Numbered from the stretch's first letter, positions 1 to 12,542 are shown. The stretch: 35,674 nt of DNA from Paulinella micropora (GCA_009731375.1 BJOX01000072.1:896849-932522); one strand, 5' to 3'. The notes: generated from the letters alone by a model not told the origin. Program-made: numbers and translations.

Positions 1-122
1 GGCAATCTAGGAATGGAGAGTGGGAGGATAAGGAAGAAGAGAAAGAAAAGGAAGCCGTTAGTCCAAGTGTTTTGAGCACCGTAAGCTTGCGCAAGCTACA
101 ATGATGACATTGTATGAGGCCT
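1..122 (+). repeat. Segment with an identical inverted copy at 28818-28939
   Basis: These 122 bases match the reverse complement of 28818-28939 with no mismatch that I can find. The match may continue upstream of the window. It contains the 14-bp palindrome AGCTTGCGCAAGCT. On the minus strand the homology starts directly after an AG (GGGTTTAG here, CTATCAG at the other copy), which looks like a splice acceptor. The segment could therefore be a duplicated exon-like block, but no function is recognisable. Confidence 0.9.
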
Positions 123-203
123 AAACCCCCGCAGGGACCTAGCCCGGGCTATGCAACACTGGACGGCTATGATGGAATGCAGTCACCAATACGGACTAGA
201 GGA
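123..203. other. Short non-repetitive spacer
   Basis: About 80 bp of ordinary-complexity sequence lie between the inverted-copy segment and the first GATA array. I recognise no gene, promoter or RNA in it. Confidence 0.5.
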
Positions 204-289
204 AGATAGATAGATAGATAGGTAGATAGATAGGTATATAGATAGGTAGGTAGATAGATAAATAGATAGATAGATAGATAGATAGATAG

Positions 290-322
<33 letters not shown>
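204..322. repeat. (GATA)n microsatellite
   Basis: Tetranucleotide array of GATA units with scattered GTAG and TATA variants. It switches directly to an (ATAC)n array on the right. Confidence 0.97.
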
Positions 323-323
<1 letters not shown>

Positions 324-579
324 CGTACCATACATACATACAAACGTAAAAACATATATACATACATACATACGTACGTACATACATACATACATACATA
401 CACACATACATAGATACATAGATACATACATACATACATACATACCTACACAAATACATACATACGTGCATACCTATATACATATATACATACATACACA
501 CATACATACATACATACATACATACATACATACATACACAGACGCACACACACACACACACACGCACACACACGCACAC

Positions 580-626
<47 letters not shown>

Positions 627-631
627 AAAAC

Positions 632-662
<31 letters not shown>

Positions 663-666
663 TGCA
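323..666. repeat. (ATAC)n/(AC)n array flipping to (TATG)n
   Basis: ATAC units run to about 538, followed by a (CA)n tract to about 613 and a short (TA)n stretch. From about 634 the same tetranucleotide continues in the opposite orientation as TATG to about 664. The flip around 620-633 gives this array an overall inverted symmetry. Confidence 0.95.
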
Positions 667-719
667 TCTATACTTTTTAGTCGGGTACGAAGGTGAAGCA
701 ATAAGGTGTTATATACAAA

Positions 720-750
<31 letters not shown>

Positions 751-817
751 GCATATATATACATATATATATAAACATATTTACATTTCCACATATATAC
801 ATACCTTTGAGCGCCAA

Positions 818-871
<54 letters not shown>

Positions 872-928
872 AAGTCTGGTTGAAATGCAAAGCAGGTTGG
901 AGCGCCAAAGATATATATATATATAATG

Positions 929-959
<31 letters not shown>

Positions 960-1122
960 GTACATATATATATGTACATATATATACATATATATATGTA
1001 TATATATACATATATATATATACATACATATTTATATATATACATATATATGTATATATATACATATATATATATGTACCTTTGAGTCTGGTTGAAATGC
1101 AAAAGTTGGTGGAGCGCCAAAT
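667..1122. repeat. (AT)n array with a recurring ~45-bp core
   Basis: (TA)n-rich DNA carries copies of one core. A good copy lies at about 867-911 and another at about 1078-1122. A truncated copy is at about 803-824 and a strongly diverged one at about 677-712. On the minus strand the better copies read GCATTTCAACCAGACT, then AAAG, then GTATAT or GTACAT, so the core ends at a donor-like GT. The core is not a family I know. Confidence 0.85.
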
Positions 1123-1553
1123 GCAACGACGGAGACGTGATGTGGATGGAGTGTTAGCTGTTGATGTTGATGGTGATGGAGATGCTGGGGTTCATGGTTG
1201 GGATGGTGGGGATGGTTGGGCTGATGGTGGTGGTGGTGTTGGTGATGGTGTTGTTGTTGTTGTTGTTGTTGCTGTTGTTGTAAAGAGGCAGGATCAGAAT
1301 GAGAGGAAGTGGAGGAAGAGGAAGAGGAAGGGGAAGGAGAAGGAGAAGGAGAAGGGGAAGAGGAAGGGGAAGGGGAAGAGGAAGAGGAAGAGGAAGGGGA
1401 AGAGGAAGAGGAAGGGGAAGAGGAAGAGGAAGAGGAAGAGGAAGAAGAAGAGGAAGAGGAAGGGGAAGAGGAAGAGGAGGAGGAAGACGAAGAAGAAGAA
1501 GAAGAAGAAGAAGAAGAAGAAGAAGAAGAAGAAGAAGAAGAAGAAGAAGACAA
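1080..1553 (-). CDS. Low-complexity Ser/Gln/His open stretch, possible exon
   Basis: The minus strand is open and reads a long Ser/Pro tract (from GAAGAG-type repeats), about ten Gln (from the GTT run at 1249-1281), then His-rich sequence and a short ordinary tail ending FAFQPDSK. A donor-like AAAG|GTACAT falls at 1080/1079. No ATG or clear acceptor is visible upstream. Simple repeats often stay open by chance, so it may be only a GAAGAG/GTT/GAT repeat. The product is unknown. Confidence 0.2.
1310..1550. repeat. (GAAGAG)n/(GAA)n polypurine tract
   Basis: About 240 bp of almost pure purine on the plus strand: GAAGAG and GAAGGG hexamers first, then a clean (GAA)n run from about 1492. Confidence 0.95.
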
Positions 1554-1579
1554 TACGTGTCCTTCAAGAAGTTGCGATA

Positions 1580-1751
1580 CCTATAAACATATATGTATGT
1601 ATCTATGTATGTATGTATGCATGTATGTATGTATGCATGTATGTATGTATGTATGTATATGCATGTATGTATGTATGTATGTATGTATGCATGTATGTAT
1701 GTATGTGTATGTATGTATGTATGTATGTATGTTTGTATTTATGTATGTATT
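1580..1751. repeat. (TATG)n microsatellite
   Basis: TATG units with TGCA interruptions, leading into the compound minisatellite on the right. Confidence 0.95.
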
Positions 1752-2296
1752 TACCACTACTGCTACTGTTCCCCCCAGTCAGTGTGTATGTGTGTGTGCA
1801 TGTATGTATGTATTTATTTATGTATGTATTTACTACTACTGCTACTGCTCCCCCCCAGTCAGTATTTATGTGTATGTATGTATGTATGTATTTATTTATG
1901 TATGTATTTACCACTACTGATACTGCTCCCCCCCCAGTCAGTGTGTATGTGCGTGTATGTATGTGTATGTATGTATGTATATATGTATGTATGTATGTAT
2001 TTATGTATGTATTTACCACTACTGCTACTGCTCCCCCCAGTCAGTGTGTATGTGTGTGTGTATGTATGTATGTATTTATTTATGTATGTATTTACCACTA
2101 CTGCTACTGCTCCCCCCCCAGTGAGTGTGTATGTGTGTGTGTATGTATGTATGTATTTATTTATGTATGTATTTACCACTACTGCTACTGCTCCCCCCAA
2201 GTCAGTGTGTGTGTGTGTGTATGTATGTATGTTTTTATTTATGTATGTATTTACCACTACTGCTACTGCTCCCCCCAGTGAGTGTCCGACCAGTAC
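1752..2296 (+). repeat. Compound minisatellite, seven ~79-bp units
   Basis: Each unit is a core TACCACTACTGCTACTG plus CTCCCCCCAGTCAGTGTG, followed by a TATG/TGTG stretch. Cores start near 1752, 1831, 1909, 2015, 2093, 2174 and 2252, so the spacing is 78-81 bp apart from one 106-bp step where the TATG part expanded. The C-run plus CAG resembles a 3' splice site on the plus strand. No protein is recognisable. Confidence 0.93.
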
Positions 2297-2299
2297 CTA

Positions 2300-2410
2300 A
2301 GTGTATGTATGTATGTATATGTCTGTATGTGTGTATGTATGTCTGTATGTGTGTATGTATGTATGTATGTATGTATGTATGTGTGTGTGTGTGTGTATGT
2401 ATGTATGTGT

Positions 2411-2450
<40 letters not shown>

Positions 2451-2608
2451 GTGTATATATCTATGTATGTGTGTGTGCATGTATGTGTGTGTGTGTATGT
2501 GTGTATGTATGTGTGTATGTATGTGTGTGAGTGTATGAGTGTATGTATGTATGTATGTATGTATGTATGCATGTATGCATGTATGCATGTACGTATGTTT
2601 GTATGTAT

Positions 2609-2641
<33 letters not shown>

Positions 2642-2752
2642 GTGTGTATGTGTGTGTGCGTGTGTGTGTGTGTATGTATGCATGCATGTATGCATGTATG
2701 CATGTATATATGCATGCATGCATGCATGCATGTATGTATGTATGTATGTATG
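2300..2752. repeat. (TATG)n/(TG)n array with TGCA variants
   Basis: TATG units are mixed with TG dinucleotide runs, an (AT)n patch near 2610-2640, and CATG-rich stretches at 2680-2735. Confidence 0.95.
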
Positions 2753-2753
2753 T

Positions 2754-3033
2754 ACCAAATGAAAATGGTCCCTCAAACCAGCCCTCCGACATCGCCTGTA
2801 TGTATGTATGTATGCACCGAATAAGCCCTCCGACATCGCCTGTACGTATGTATGTATGTATGTATGTATGTATGTACCAAACCAGCCCTGCGACATCGCC
2901 TCAGATGTATGTATGTATGTATGTATGTATGTATGTACCAAACCAGCCCTGCAACATCGCCTGTATGTATGTATGTATGTATGTATGTATGTATGTATGT
3001 ATGTATCAAACCAGCCCTGCGACGTCGCCTCAG
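2754..3033 (+). repeat. Compound minisatellite, five copies of an AGCCCT-CGACATCGCC core
   Basis: Cores at 2754-2797, 2813-2843, 2876-2904, 2937-2963 and 3004-3033 share AACCAGCCCTSCGACATCGC (the second copy is diverged at its start). TATG repeats of variable length separate them. The third and fifth copies end CTCAG and the others pass straight into GTATG. The local arrangement implies tandem duplication of core plus microsatellite. Confidence 0.92.
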
Positions 3034-3206
3034 ATGTATGCATGTATGTATGTATGTATGTATGTATGTATGTATGTATGTATGTATGTACGTGTATATG
3101 TATGTAGGTATGTTTGTATGTATGTATGTATGCATGCATGTATGTATGCATGTATGCATGTATGTATGTATGTGTGTATGTATGTATGTATGTATGTATG
3201 TATGTG

Positions 3207-3238
<32 letters not shown>

Positions 3239-3444
3239 TGAATGTATGAATGTATGAATGTATGAATGTACGTATGTATGCATGTATGCATGTATGTATG
3301 TATGCATGTATGCATGTATGTATGTATGTATGTATGTATGTATGTATGTATGTATGTATGTATGTATGTATGTGTGTATGTATGAATGCATGTATTCATG
3401 TATGTATGTATGTATGTATGTATGTATGTATGTATGTATGTATG

Positions 3445-3445
<1 letters not shown>
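3034..3445. repeat. (TATG)n microsatellite
   Basis: Long TATG array with GCATG and GAATG interruptions. It passes without a spacer into (CTAT)n. Confidence 0.96.
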
Positions 3446-3522
<77 letters not shown>

Positions 3523-3541
3523 CCTACCTACCTACCTACCT
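3446..3541. repeat. (CTAT)n then (CTAC)n
   Basis: About 19 CTAT units are followed by five CTAC units. The abrupt change of motif at 3446 and again near 3520 shows point-mutated units being amplified in blocks. Confidence 0.96.
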
Positions 3542-3660
3542 CACAAACGCAGGAGAAGAAAGTAAATCTTCTAGTTTGTTACAGATTTTTTTTGCGCTTT
3601 GCAGCACTCCTAAGTAAATGTATATTTCAGTACATATATTCAGAATATTCTGTAGCCCAC
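3542..3660. other. Unique spacer
   Basis: About 120 bp of AT-rich, non-repetitive sequence. I see no convincing coding signal on either strand. Confidence 0.4.
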
Positions 3661-3725
3661 AAATTTGACGTGTTTTGCGGGCGAGCCGGAGCCGGGCCGG
3701 CGAGCCCGCAAAACACGTCAAATTT
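3661..3725. repeat. Perfect 22-bp inverted repeat (hairpin)
   Basis: The arms at 3661-3682 and 3704-3725 are exact reverse complements containing GACGTGTTTTGCGGGC. They flank a 21-bp GC-rich loop built of GCCGG motifs. The right arm is also the start of the first of three 60-bp direct repeats, so the hairpin is one inverted copy of the head of that repeat. Confidence 0.93.
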
Positions 3726-3861
3726 TGCGCGCAGTATATGTTGTCTTATCGATAACCTGACTGACCCGCAAAACACGTCAAATTGTGCGCGCAGCATATG
3801 TGGTCTTATCGATAACCTGACTGACCCGCAAAACACGTCAAATTTTTCGTGCAGTACATAT
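3705..3861 (+). repeat. 60-bp direct repeat, two full copies and one partial
   Basis: Copies start at 3705, 3765 and 3825 with CCCGCAAAACACGTCAAAT. The first two continue through GCGCGCAG and the palindrome TTATCGATAA. The third is truncated and leads into the AAGT array. No gene is recognised. Confidence 0.93.
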
Positions 3862-3884
3862 AATTGTGTGGAGGTGACCGATAC

Positions 3885-4089
3885 AAGTAAGTGAGTAAGT
3901 AAGTGAGTATGTAAGTAAGTAAGTAAGTAAGTGAGTGAGAGAGTGAGAGAGTAAGTGAGTGAGAGAGTAAGTAAGTAAGTAAGTAAGTAAGTAAGCAAGT
4001 AAGTAAGTGAGTGAGAGAGTAAGTAAGTAAGTGAGTGACGAAGTAAGTAAGTAAGTAAGTAGGCAAGTAAGTGAGTAAGTGAGTAAGTG

Positions 4090-4128
<39 letters not shown>

Positions 4129-4241
4129 GAGTGAGTAAGTGAGTAAGTGAGTAAGTAAGTAAGTAAGTAAGTAAGTATGTAAGTAAGTAAGTGAGTGAGT
4201 AAGTGAGTAAGTGAGTAAGTAAATAAGTAAGTAAGTGAGTA

Positions 4242-4288
<47 letters not shown>

Positions 4289-4713
4289 GAGTGAGTGAGT
4301 CAGTAAGTAAGTAAGTGAGTAAGTAAGTAAGTGAGTAAGTAAGCAAGTAAGTAAGTAAGCAAGTAAGCAAGTAAGTAAGTAAGTGAGTAAGTAAGTGAGT
4401 GAAGTGAGTGAAGTGAGTAAGTTAAGTAAGTTAAGTAAGTGAGTAAGTGAGTGAGTAAGTAAGTTAAGTCAGTGAGTTAAGTGAGTAAGCGAGTGAGTAA
4501 GTAAGTTAAGTAAGTGAGCAAGTGAGTAAGTGAGTGAGTGAGTAAGTTAAGTAAGTGAGTAAGTGAGTAAGTGAGTGAGTAAGTAAGTTAAGTAAGTGAG
4601 CAAGTGAGTAAGTAAGTAAGTACGTAAGTTAAGTAAGTGAGTAAGTGAGTAAGTGAGTGAGTAAGTAAGTTAAGTAAGTGAGTAAGTGAGTGAGTAAGTA
4701 AGTTAAGTAAGTG

Positions 4714-4752
<39 letters not shown>

Positions 4753-4789
4753 GAGTGAGAGAGTAAGTGAGAGAGTAAGTGAGTAAGTG

Positions 4790-4828
<39 letters not shown>

Positions 4829-4833
4829 GAGCG

Positions 4834-4873
<40 letters not shown>

Positions 4874-4953
4874 GGCAAGTAAGAGAGTAAGTGAGTAAGT
4901 GAGTAAGTAAGTAAGTAAGTAAGTGAGTGAGTAAGTGAGTAAGTGAGTAAGTG

Positions 4954-4988
<35 letters not shown>

Positions 4989-5109
4989 GAGTAAGTGAGT
5001 AAGTGAGTGAGGAAGTAAGTAAGTAAGTAAGTAAGTCAAAATGTATGTAAGTGATTGAGTAAGTGAGTAGGTAGGTAAGTGAGTGAGTGAGTAAGTGAGT
5101 AAGTAGGTC

Positions 5110-5163
<54 letters not shown>

Positions 5164-5664
5164 CAAGTAAGTAAGTAAGCAAGTTAGTTAGCGAGTGAGT
5201 AAGTAAGTGGTGAGTAAGTAAGTAAGTGGGTAAGCAAGTAAGTAGGTAAGTAGGTGAGTAAGTTAAAGGGAGTAAGTAAGTGCGTAAGGAAGTGCGTAAG
5301 TAAGTGAGTAAGTAAGTGAGTAAGTAAGTGAGTTAGTAAGTGAGTAAGTAAGTGAGTGAGTAAGTAAGTAAGTGAGTCAGAAAGTGAGTAAGAAAGTGAG
5401 TGAGTGAGTAAGTGAGCAAGTAAGTGAGTAACTAAGTGAGTAAGTAAGTAAGTAAGTAAGTAAGTTAGTAAATAAGAAGTAAGCAAGTAAGTGAGTGAGT
5501 AAGTGAGTGAGTAAGTGAGTAAGTGAGTAAGTGACTAAGTAAGTAAGTAAGTGAGTGAGTAAGTAAGTAAGTGAGTAGGTGAGTAGGTGAGTAAGTAAGT
5601 ACGTAAGTAAGTAAGTGAGCAGGTAAGTAGGTAAATAAGTAAGTAAGTAAGTAAGTATGTAAGT
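3885..5664 (+). repeat. 1.8-kb (AAGT)n array
   Basis: Nearly uninterrupted AAGT/GAGT units, with occasional GAGA, GCAA and TTAA variants, make the longest single-motif block in the window. Read on the plus strand it is a dense run of GTAAGT and GTGAGT, the hexamers of the eukaryotic 5' splice-site consensus. The unit mix changes along the array: GTTAAGT variants cluster at 4420-4700. Confidence 0.97.
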
Positions 5665-5850
5665 ATGTATGTATGTATGTATGTATGTATTTATGTATGA
5701 CCCGCACTTACGTAGATGTTGCTTCCATCATTTTCATCTATACATACATACATACATGCATGCATACATACATACATACATACATGATGTGTAACCACGC
5801 AGGTAAGGCTGAGCGACCTATATTTTATTGATTGATGGATGTTTTAATTG
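5665..5850. other. (TATG)n to (ATAC)n flip with short unique stretches
   Basis: TATG units at 5665-5697 are followed by about 40 bp of unique sequence, then ATAC units at 5741-5784 in the opposite orientation, then about 60 bp of unique sequence containing CGCAGGTAAG. It marks another strand flip of the same tetranucleotide. Confidence 0.8.
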
Positions 5851-6587
5851 ATACATACATACATACATACATACATACATACATGCCATCGTTATCATCT
5901 GCAAAGAGGATGTCAATACATACATAACATATATACATACATATATACATACATACATACATACATACATACATACATACATGCATACATACATACATAC
6001 ATACATACATAGCATACATACATACCATCGTTATCATCTGCAAAGAGGATGTCAATACATACATAACAAACATACATACATATGTACATACATACAGACA
6101 TATATACATACATGCATACATACATACATACATACATACATACATACATACATACATGCATACATACATTCCATCGTTATTATCTGCAAAGAGGATGTTA
6201 ATACATACACACATACATACATACATACATACATACATACATACTACATACATACATACATACATACATACATACATACATACAGACATAACATACATAC
6301 ATACATACATACATACATACATAACATACATACATTCCATCGTTATCATCTGCAAAGAGGACGTCAATACATACATAACAAACATACATATAAACATACA
6401 TGCATGCATACATACATACATACATACATACATACATAACATACATACATACCATCGTTATCATCTGCAAAGAGGATGTCAATACATACATAACAAACAT
6501 ACATACATACATACATACATATATAAATACATACATACATACATACATACATACATACATACACATACATACATACATACATACACA
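5851..6587 (-). repeat. (ATAC)n array with five copies of a 31-bp core
   Basis: The core CCATCGTTATCATCTGCAAA plus GAGGATGTCAA starts at 5886, 6025, 6171, 6337 and 6452, separated by ATAC arrays of variable length. On the minus strand it reads a pyrimidine tract ending TTTGCAG, 12 nt (ATGATAACGATG), then GTATGT in copies two and five, GCATGT in copy one and GAATGT in copies three and four. The spacers vary only in array length. Confidence 0.93.
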
Positions 6588-7482
<895 letters not shown>

Positions 7483-7521
7483 TATATAGATAGATAGATA
7501 AATAGATAGATAGATAAATAA

Positions 7522-7564
<43 letters not shown>

Positions 7565-7839
7565 CTGTATACATATATGAACACATACGTACAGTATATA
7601 TATATATGTATATATATACATATATATATATACACACCTTCACTGCTATTAGTAGATATGTGGATAGATAGATTGAATAGATTGAATAGATAGATATGCA
7701 GAGATAGGTAGATAAATAGATAGATAGATAGATAGATAAATATATAGATAGATAGATAGATAGATATATAGATATATAGATATATAGATATATAGATAGA
7801 TAGATAGTGAGAGAGAGAGAGCGAGAGAGAGAGAGAGAG

Positions 7840-7886
<47 letters not shown>

Positions 7887-7996
7887 GAGAGAGATAGATA
7901 GATAGATAGATATATAGATAGATAGAGAGATAGATAGATAGATTAGATAGATAGATAGATAGATAGATAGAGCCATCTGATGTGCACTGCTATCAC

Positions 7997-8072
<76 letters not shown>

Positions 8073-8119
8073 GCCATCTGATGTGTACCTCGCACTGCTA
8101 CCGCTAGATAGATAGATAA

Positions 8120-8179
<60 letters not shown>

Positions 8180-8236
8180 CTAGATAGAGCCATGTGATGT
8201 ACCTCGCACTGCTACCACTAGATAGATAGATAAATC

Positions 8237-8282
<46 letters not shown>

Positions 8283-8311
8283 GCCATGTAATGTGTACCT
8301 CGCACTGCTAC

Positions 8312-8366
<55 letters not shown>

Positions 8367-8468
8367 CAGAGAGAGAGAGGAGAGAGATAGATAGAGATAG
8401 AGAGATAGATGATGTGTACGTCGCACTGCTACGACTAGATATATAGATAGATAAATAGGTAAATAGAT

Positions 8469-8512
<44 letters not shown>

Positions 8513-8578
8513 GTAGATAGATAGATAGATAGATAGATAGAGCTATCTGATGTCCACTGCTATCACTAGATAAATAGG

Positions 8579-8618
<40 letters not shown>

Positions 8619-8754
8619 ATAGATAGATAGATAAATAGATGAGATGTCGCAAAGGAATGTAGTCCTTGCAAAGGAACGCAGTTTCACATCAAACAATAAT
8701 TTGTGTACTGTGCATGTGTCCGGGATGGGAATCACGGGTAGACTGTGTTCTGAA

Positions 8755-8793
<39 letters not shown>

Positions 8794-8845
8794 CCGCCAT
8801 CTGATGTGTACCTCGCACTGCTACCACTAGATAGATAAATAGATG

Positions 8846-8905
<60 letters not shown>

Positions 8906-8948
8906 CCGCCATTTGATGTGTGCCTCGCACTGCTACCACTAGCTCATT
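7483..8948 (-). repeat. (GATA)n array with eight copies of a ~35-bp core
   Basis: The core GCCATCTGATGTGTACCTCG plus CACTGCTACCACTAGA recurs near 7970, 8071, 8186, 8281, 8409, 8540, 8793 and 8905. A diverged trace is near 7635. Between copies are GATA units, with (GA)n at 7808-7840 and 8346-8385. Copies at 7970 and 8540 share the same internal deletion. A non-repetitive block (8641-8752) interrupts the array. Confidence 0.92.
8641..8752 (-). other. Coding-like block, partly duplicated at 28974-29025
   Basis: Bases 8701-8752 equal the reverse complement of 28974-29025 over 52 bp without mismatch. On the minus strand the homology begins at CAG preceded by CTATTT here and by CTTTTTC in the other copy, so both look like splice acceptors. 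Read after that CAG (first base 8749) with two leftover bases, the minus strand gives a protein-like stretch including [20 protein letters not shown] and stays open to the CTAT array. No donor GT is visible at its end and no family is recognised. Confidence 0.4.
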
Positions 8949-8956
8949 GGCAGCAC

Positions 8957-9424
8957 CTATGTATGTATGTATGTATGTATGTATGTATGTATGTATGTAT
9001 GTGTATGTATGTATGCATGTATTGTCCCCCGTTTGTATGTATGCATATATATGTATGTCTTTCTGTATGTCTGTATGTATGTCATGTATGAATTCATGTA
9101 TGTATGCATTGTATGTTTCTCATGTCTGTATGTACCATCTGCCAAGATAAACCAAGCTCGTTCAGTGTATGACTCACTCCACCCCATCAACCACGTAGAA
9201 TGCATGTATGTATGTATGTATATTTGTATGTATGTATGTTTGTATGTTTGCATGTATGCATGTATTGTCCCCTGTTTGTATGTATATATGGAGATATATA
9301 TGTATGTCTTTCTGTATGTCTGTATGTAGGTCATGTATGAATTCATATATGTATGCACGCCTGTATATACCATCTGCCAAGATTAACCAAGCTCGTTCTG
9401 TGTATGACTCACTCCCCCAAGTTC
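8957..9424 (-). repeat. Two direct copies of a ~165-bp segment in (TATG)n
   Basis: Segments at 9013-9183 and 9257-9420 share TATTGTCCCCYGTTTGTATG at the start, TCTTTCTGTATGTCTGTATG in the middle, and CATCTGCCAAGATWAACC with CAAGCTCGTTC at the end. TATG repeats separate them. On the minus strand both read SESYTERAW followed by ILADG, with a few amino-acid differences. The product is not recognised. Confidence 0.88.
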
Positions 9425-9430
9425 CACGTA

Positions 9431-9744
9431 AGAGTGTAAAATTTCCGAAATGTTTGTCTTGCTCTTCACCTACACAACGATATTTATTTATTTTGTATAT
9501 ATATGTATGCATGTATATATATATAATATATATATATATATATTTATGCATACATGTATATATATATATGTACATATATATATACATATATATATAAAAA
9601 TATGTAACAGTGTAAAATTTCCTAGATGTTTGTCTTGCTCTTCCCCTACACAACGATATTTATTTATGTGTACATTTATGCATACATACATATATATATA
9701 TATGTATATGTATATACATATACATATACATATATGTACATATG

Positions 9745-9792
<48 letters not shown>

Positions 9793-9847
9793 TATATATA
9801 TGTAACAGTGTAAACTGTCCTTCATGTTTGTCTTGCTCTTCCCCTAC

Positions 9848-9890
<43 letters not shown>

Positions 9891-9926
9891 TACATATAAA
9901 TATGTAGATGCATACATATAAATATG

Positions 9927-9958
<32 letters not shown>

Positions 9959-10009
9959 TATGTAACAGTGTAAACTGTGCTGCATGTTTGTCTTGCTCTT
10001 CCCCTACAC

Positions 10010-10049
<40 letters not shown>

Positions 10050-10215
10050 AAAACACACATATATATATATATATATGTATGTATGTATATATATATATAA
10101 ATTTATGCACACATATAAATATGTATACATATATGTATATATTTATATATATATATATATGTAACAGTGTAAACTGTCCTACATGTTTGTCTTGCCCTTC
10201 CCCTACACAACGATA
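9431..10215 (-). repeat. (AT)n array with five copies of a ~53-bp core
   Basis: The core AACAGTGTAAACTGTCC plus ATGTTTGTCTTGCTCTTCCC and TACACAACGATAT occurs at 9431-9484, 9604-9660, 9801-9857, 9961-10013 and 10161-10215, separated by (TA)n with TATG and TACA variants. On the minus strand the copies in their best frame read VGEEQDKH or VGEGQDKH and then FTLL. A diverged sixth copy is at 12149-12190. Confidence 0.92.
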
Positions 10216-10258
10216 TATATGTATATATATATATGTACATATATATATAAATATGTAC

Positions 10259-10293
<35 letters not shown>

Positions 10294-10294
10294 T

Positions 10295-10355
<61 letters not shown>

Positions 10356-10407
10356 CTACAAGAATGCAGAGCACACAGTACGTTGAAAGCTCTTGTTCTT
10401 AGATAAG

Positions 10408-10446
<39 letters not shown>

Positions 10447-10499
10447 GAGAGAGAGAGGCAATATATAATATATACATATACATATACATATATATACAC
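10216..10499. repeat. (AT)n array with a short spacer
   Basis: (TA)n with TATG variants runs to about 10352, then about 55 bp of unique sequence, then more (TA)n with a GAGA patch at 10447-10456. The word CTTAGATAAGA occurs at about 10399 and again near 10509. Confidence 0.85.
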
Positions 10500-10700
10500 A
10501 TATATTTTCTTAGATAAGAACTGCTTTACACTTCCCCGGAAAGTCTTGGTTTCCGGCGGGGCCACTTTCTGGGTGGTTTTTTTTCGTTTTTTTCACACCG
10601 CTGAAAAAAGCCCAAGTCTGCGGTGGCGCTTTCACACAAACCCGGAAAATCTGGGCAGGTCTTCCATTCCTTCCAAAGGTGAACGAGTCGAGGACATGAC
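10500..10700. other. Unique 200-bp island, coding-like on either strand
   Basis: GC-richer non-repetitive sequence. The minus strand is open for about 60 codons (including SFTFGRNGRPAQIF). The plus strand is also open and has a plausible acceptor after a T-rich stretch and a donor-like CCAAAG|GTGAAC near 10677. I cannot choose a strand and recognise no family. Confidence 0.2.
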
Positions 10701-10705
10701 ATATA

Positions 10706-10742
<37 letters not shown>

Positions 10743-10781
10743 CCTGGGGTGGTGTAGAATGGGACTAGGGTTTTGAGTAGT

Positions 10782-10782
<1 letters not shown>
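10701..10782. other. (AT)n patch and short spacer
   Basis: (TA)n to about 10741, then about 40 bp of unique sequence before the next GATA array. Confidence 0.6.
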
Positions 10783-11765
<983 letters not shown>

Positions 11766-11831
11766 ATCCATAACACGTATTAGAGATGTGTTGTGTTGCC
11801 ATTTGAATGTAATTACTTATATGTATATGTG

Positions 11832-11878
<47 letters not shown>

Positions 11879-11900
11879 GTATGTACATGTATGTGTATAC

Positions 11901-11966
<66 letters not shown>

Positions 11967-12148
11967 ATTATATATATATGTATATGTATATGTCTATGTA
12001 TATATATATATATGTATATATACATACATACATACATATATATATATATATTGTATATGTCTATGTATGTATATATATATGTATATATACATACATACAT
12101 ACATATATATACATATATACATATATATATATGTATATGTACAGGTAC
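11766..12148. repeat. Short spacer then (ATATGT)n hexanucleotide and (AT)n arrays
   Basis: After about 50 bp of unique sequence a hexanucleotide array (TATGTA type) runs from about 11818 to 11965. TATA/TACA repeats with two TTGTATATGTCTATG-type words follow to 12148. Confidence 0.9.
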
Positions 12149-12190
12149 AATGTCCTGCATGTTTGTCCTTCTCGTCTCCAATAGAAGGAT
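12149..12190 (-). repeat. Diverged outlying copy of the 9431-10215 core
   Basis: The sequence shares TGTCCTGCATGTTTGTCCTT with the core at 9431-10215 and on the minus strand reads KDKHAG where the others read QDKHxG. It lies about 2 kb from the array, beyond a copy of repeat R. Confidence 0.7.
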
Positions 12191-12244
12191 ACATACAAAA
12201 TATTGCATAGATACGTATACTTTATACATACATATCTTACTTAC

Positions 12245-12371
12245 GATGCCACGCGGTGGTGGGAGTAACGGCCGTAACGTCACGTGGTTTTTTCGGGTGG
12301 AAAGTTGTGCCGAACTTGTGGGCGAAGTTGTGCAACTTGTGCATGAAAGTGGACAAGTCAGGGGCGTAAGC
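12245..12371 (-). CDS. Candidate internal exon D, unknown protein
   Basis: On the minus strand a 127-nt block lies between an acceptor (TTATCCCCTAG|GCTTACG) and a strong donor (GGCATC|GTAAGTAAG). It is open in the frame starting at its first base and encodes 42 residues plus one base, including [20 protein letters not shown] and a basic HPKKPRD stretch. Entry phase is 0 and exit phase 1, matching candidate exon C before it and the 8749 block after it. I do not recognise the family. Repeated CACAAGTT/CACAACTT words could mean part of it is a short tandem repeat. Confidence 0.45.
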
Positions 12372-12376
12372 CTAGG

Positions 12377-12497
12377 GGATAAGTAGGTAGATAGGTAGAT
12401 AGGTAGGTAGGGAGATGGGTAGGTAGGTAGGTAGGTAGGTAGGTAGATAGGTGTGCAGGTAGGTAGGTAGGTAGGTAGGTAGGTAGATGAATAGATG

Positions 12498-12542
<45 letters not shown>
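12377..12542. repeat. (GTAG)n then (GATA)n
   Basis: GTAG units to about 12487, then GATA units to 12541. It lies in the presumed intron between candidate exons C and D and gives that intron's minus-strand 3' end a pyrimidine-rich CTAC/CTAT tract. Confidence 0.95.

Noticed and set aside
10500-10700. A further exon of the minus-strand candidate gene
   Set aside because: Both strands are open and the plus strand has the better splice-like edges, so assignment to either strand would be guesswork.
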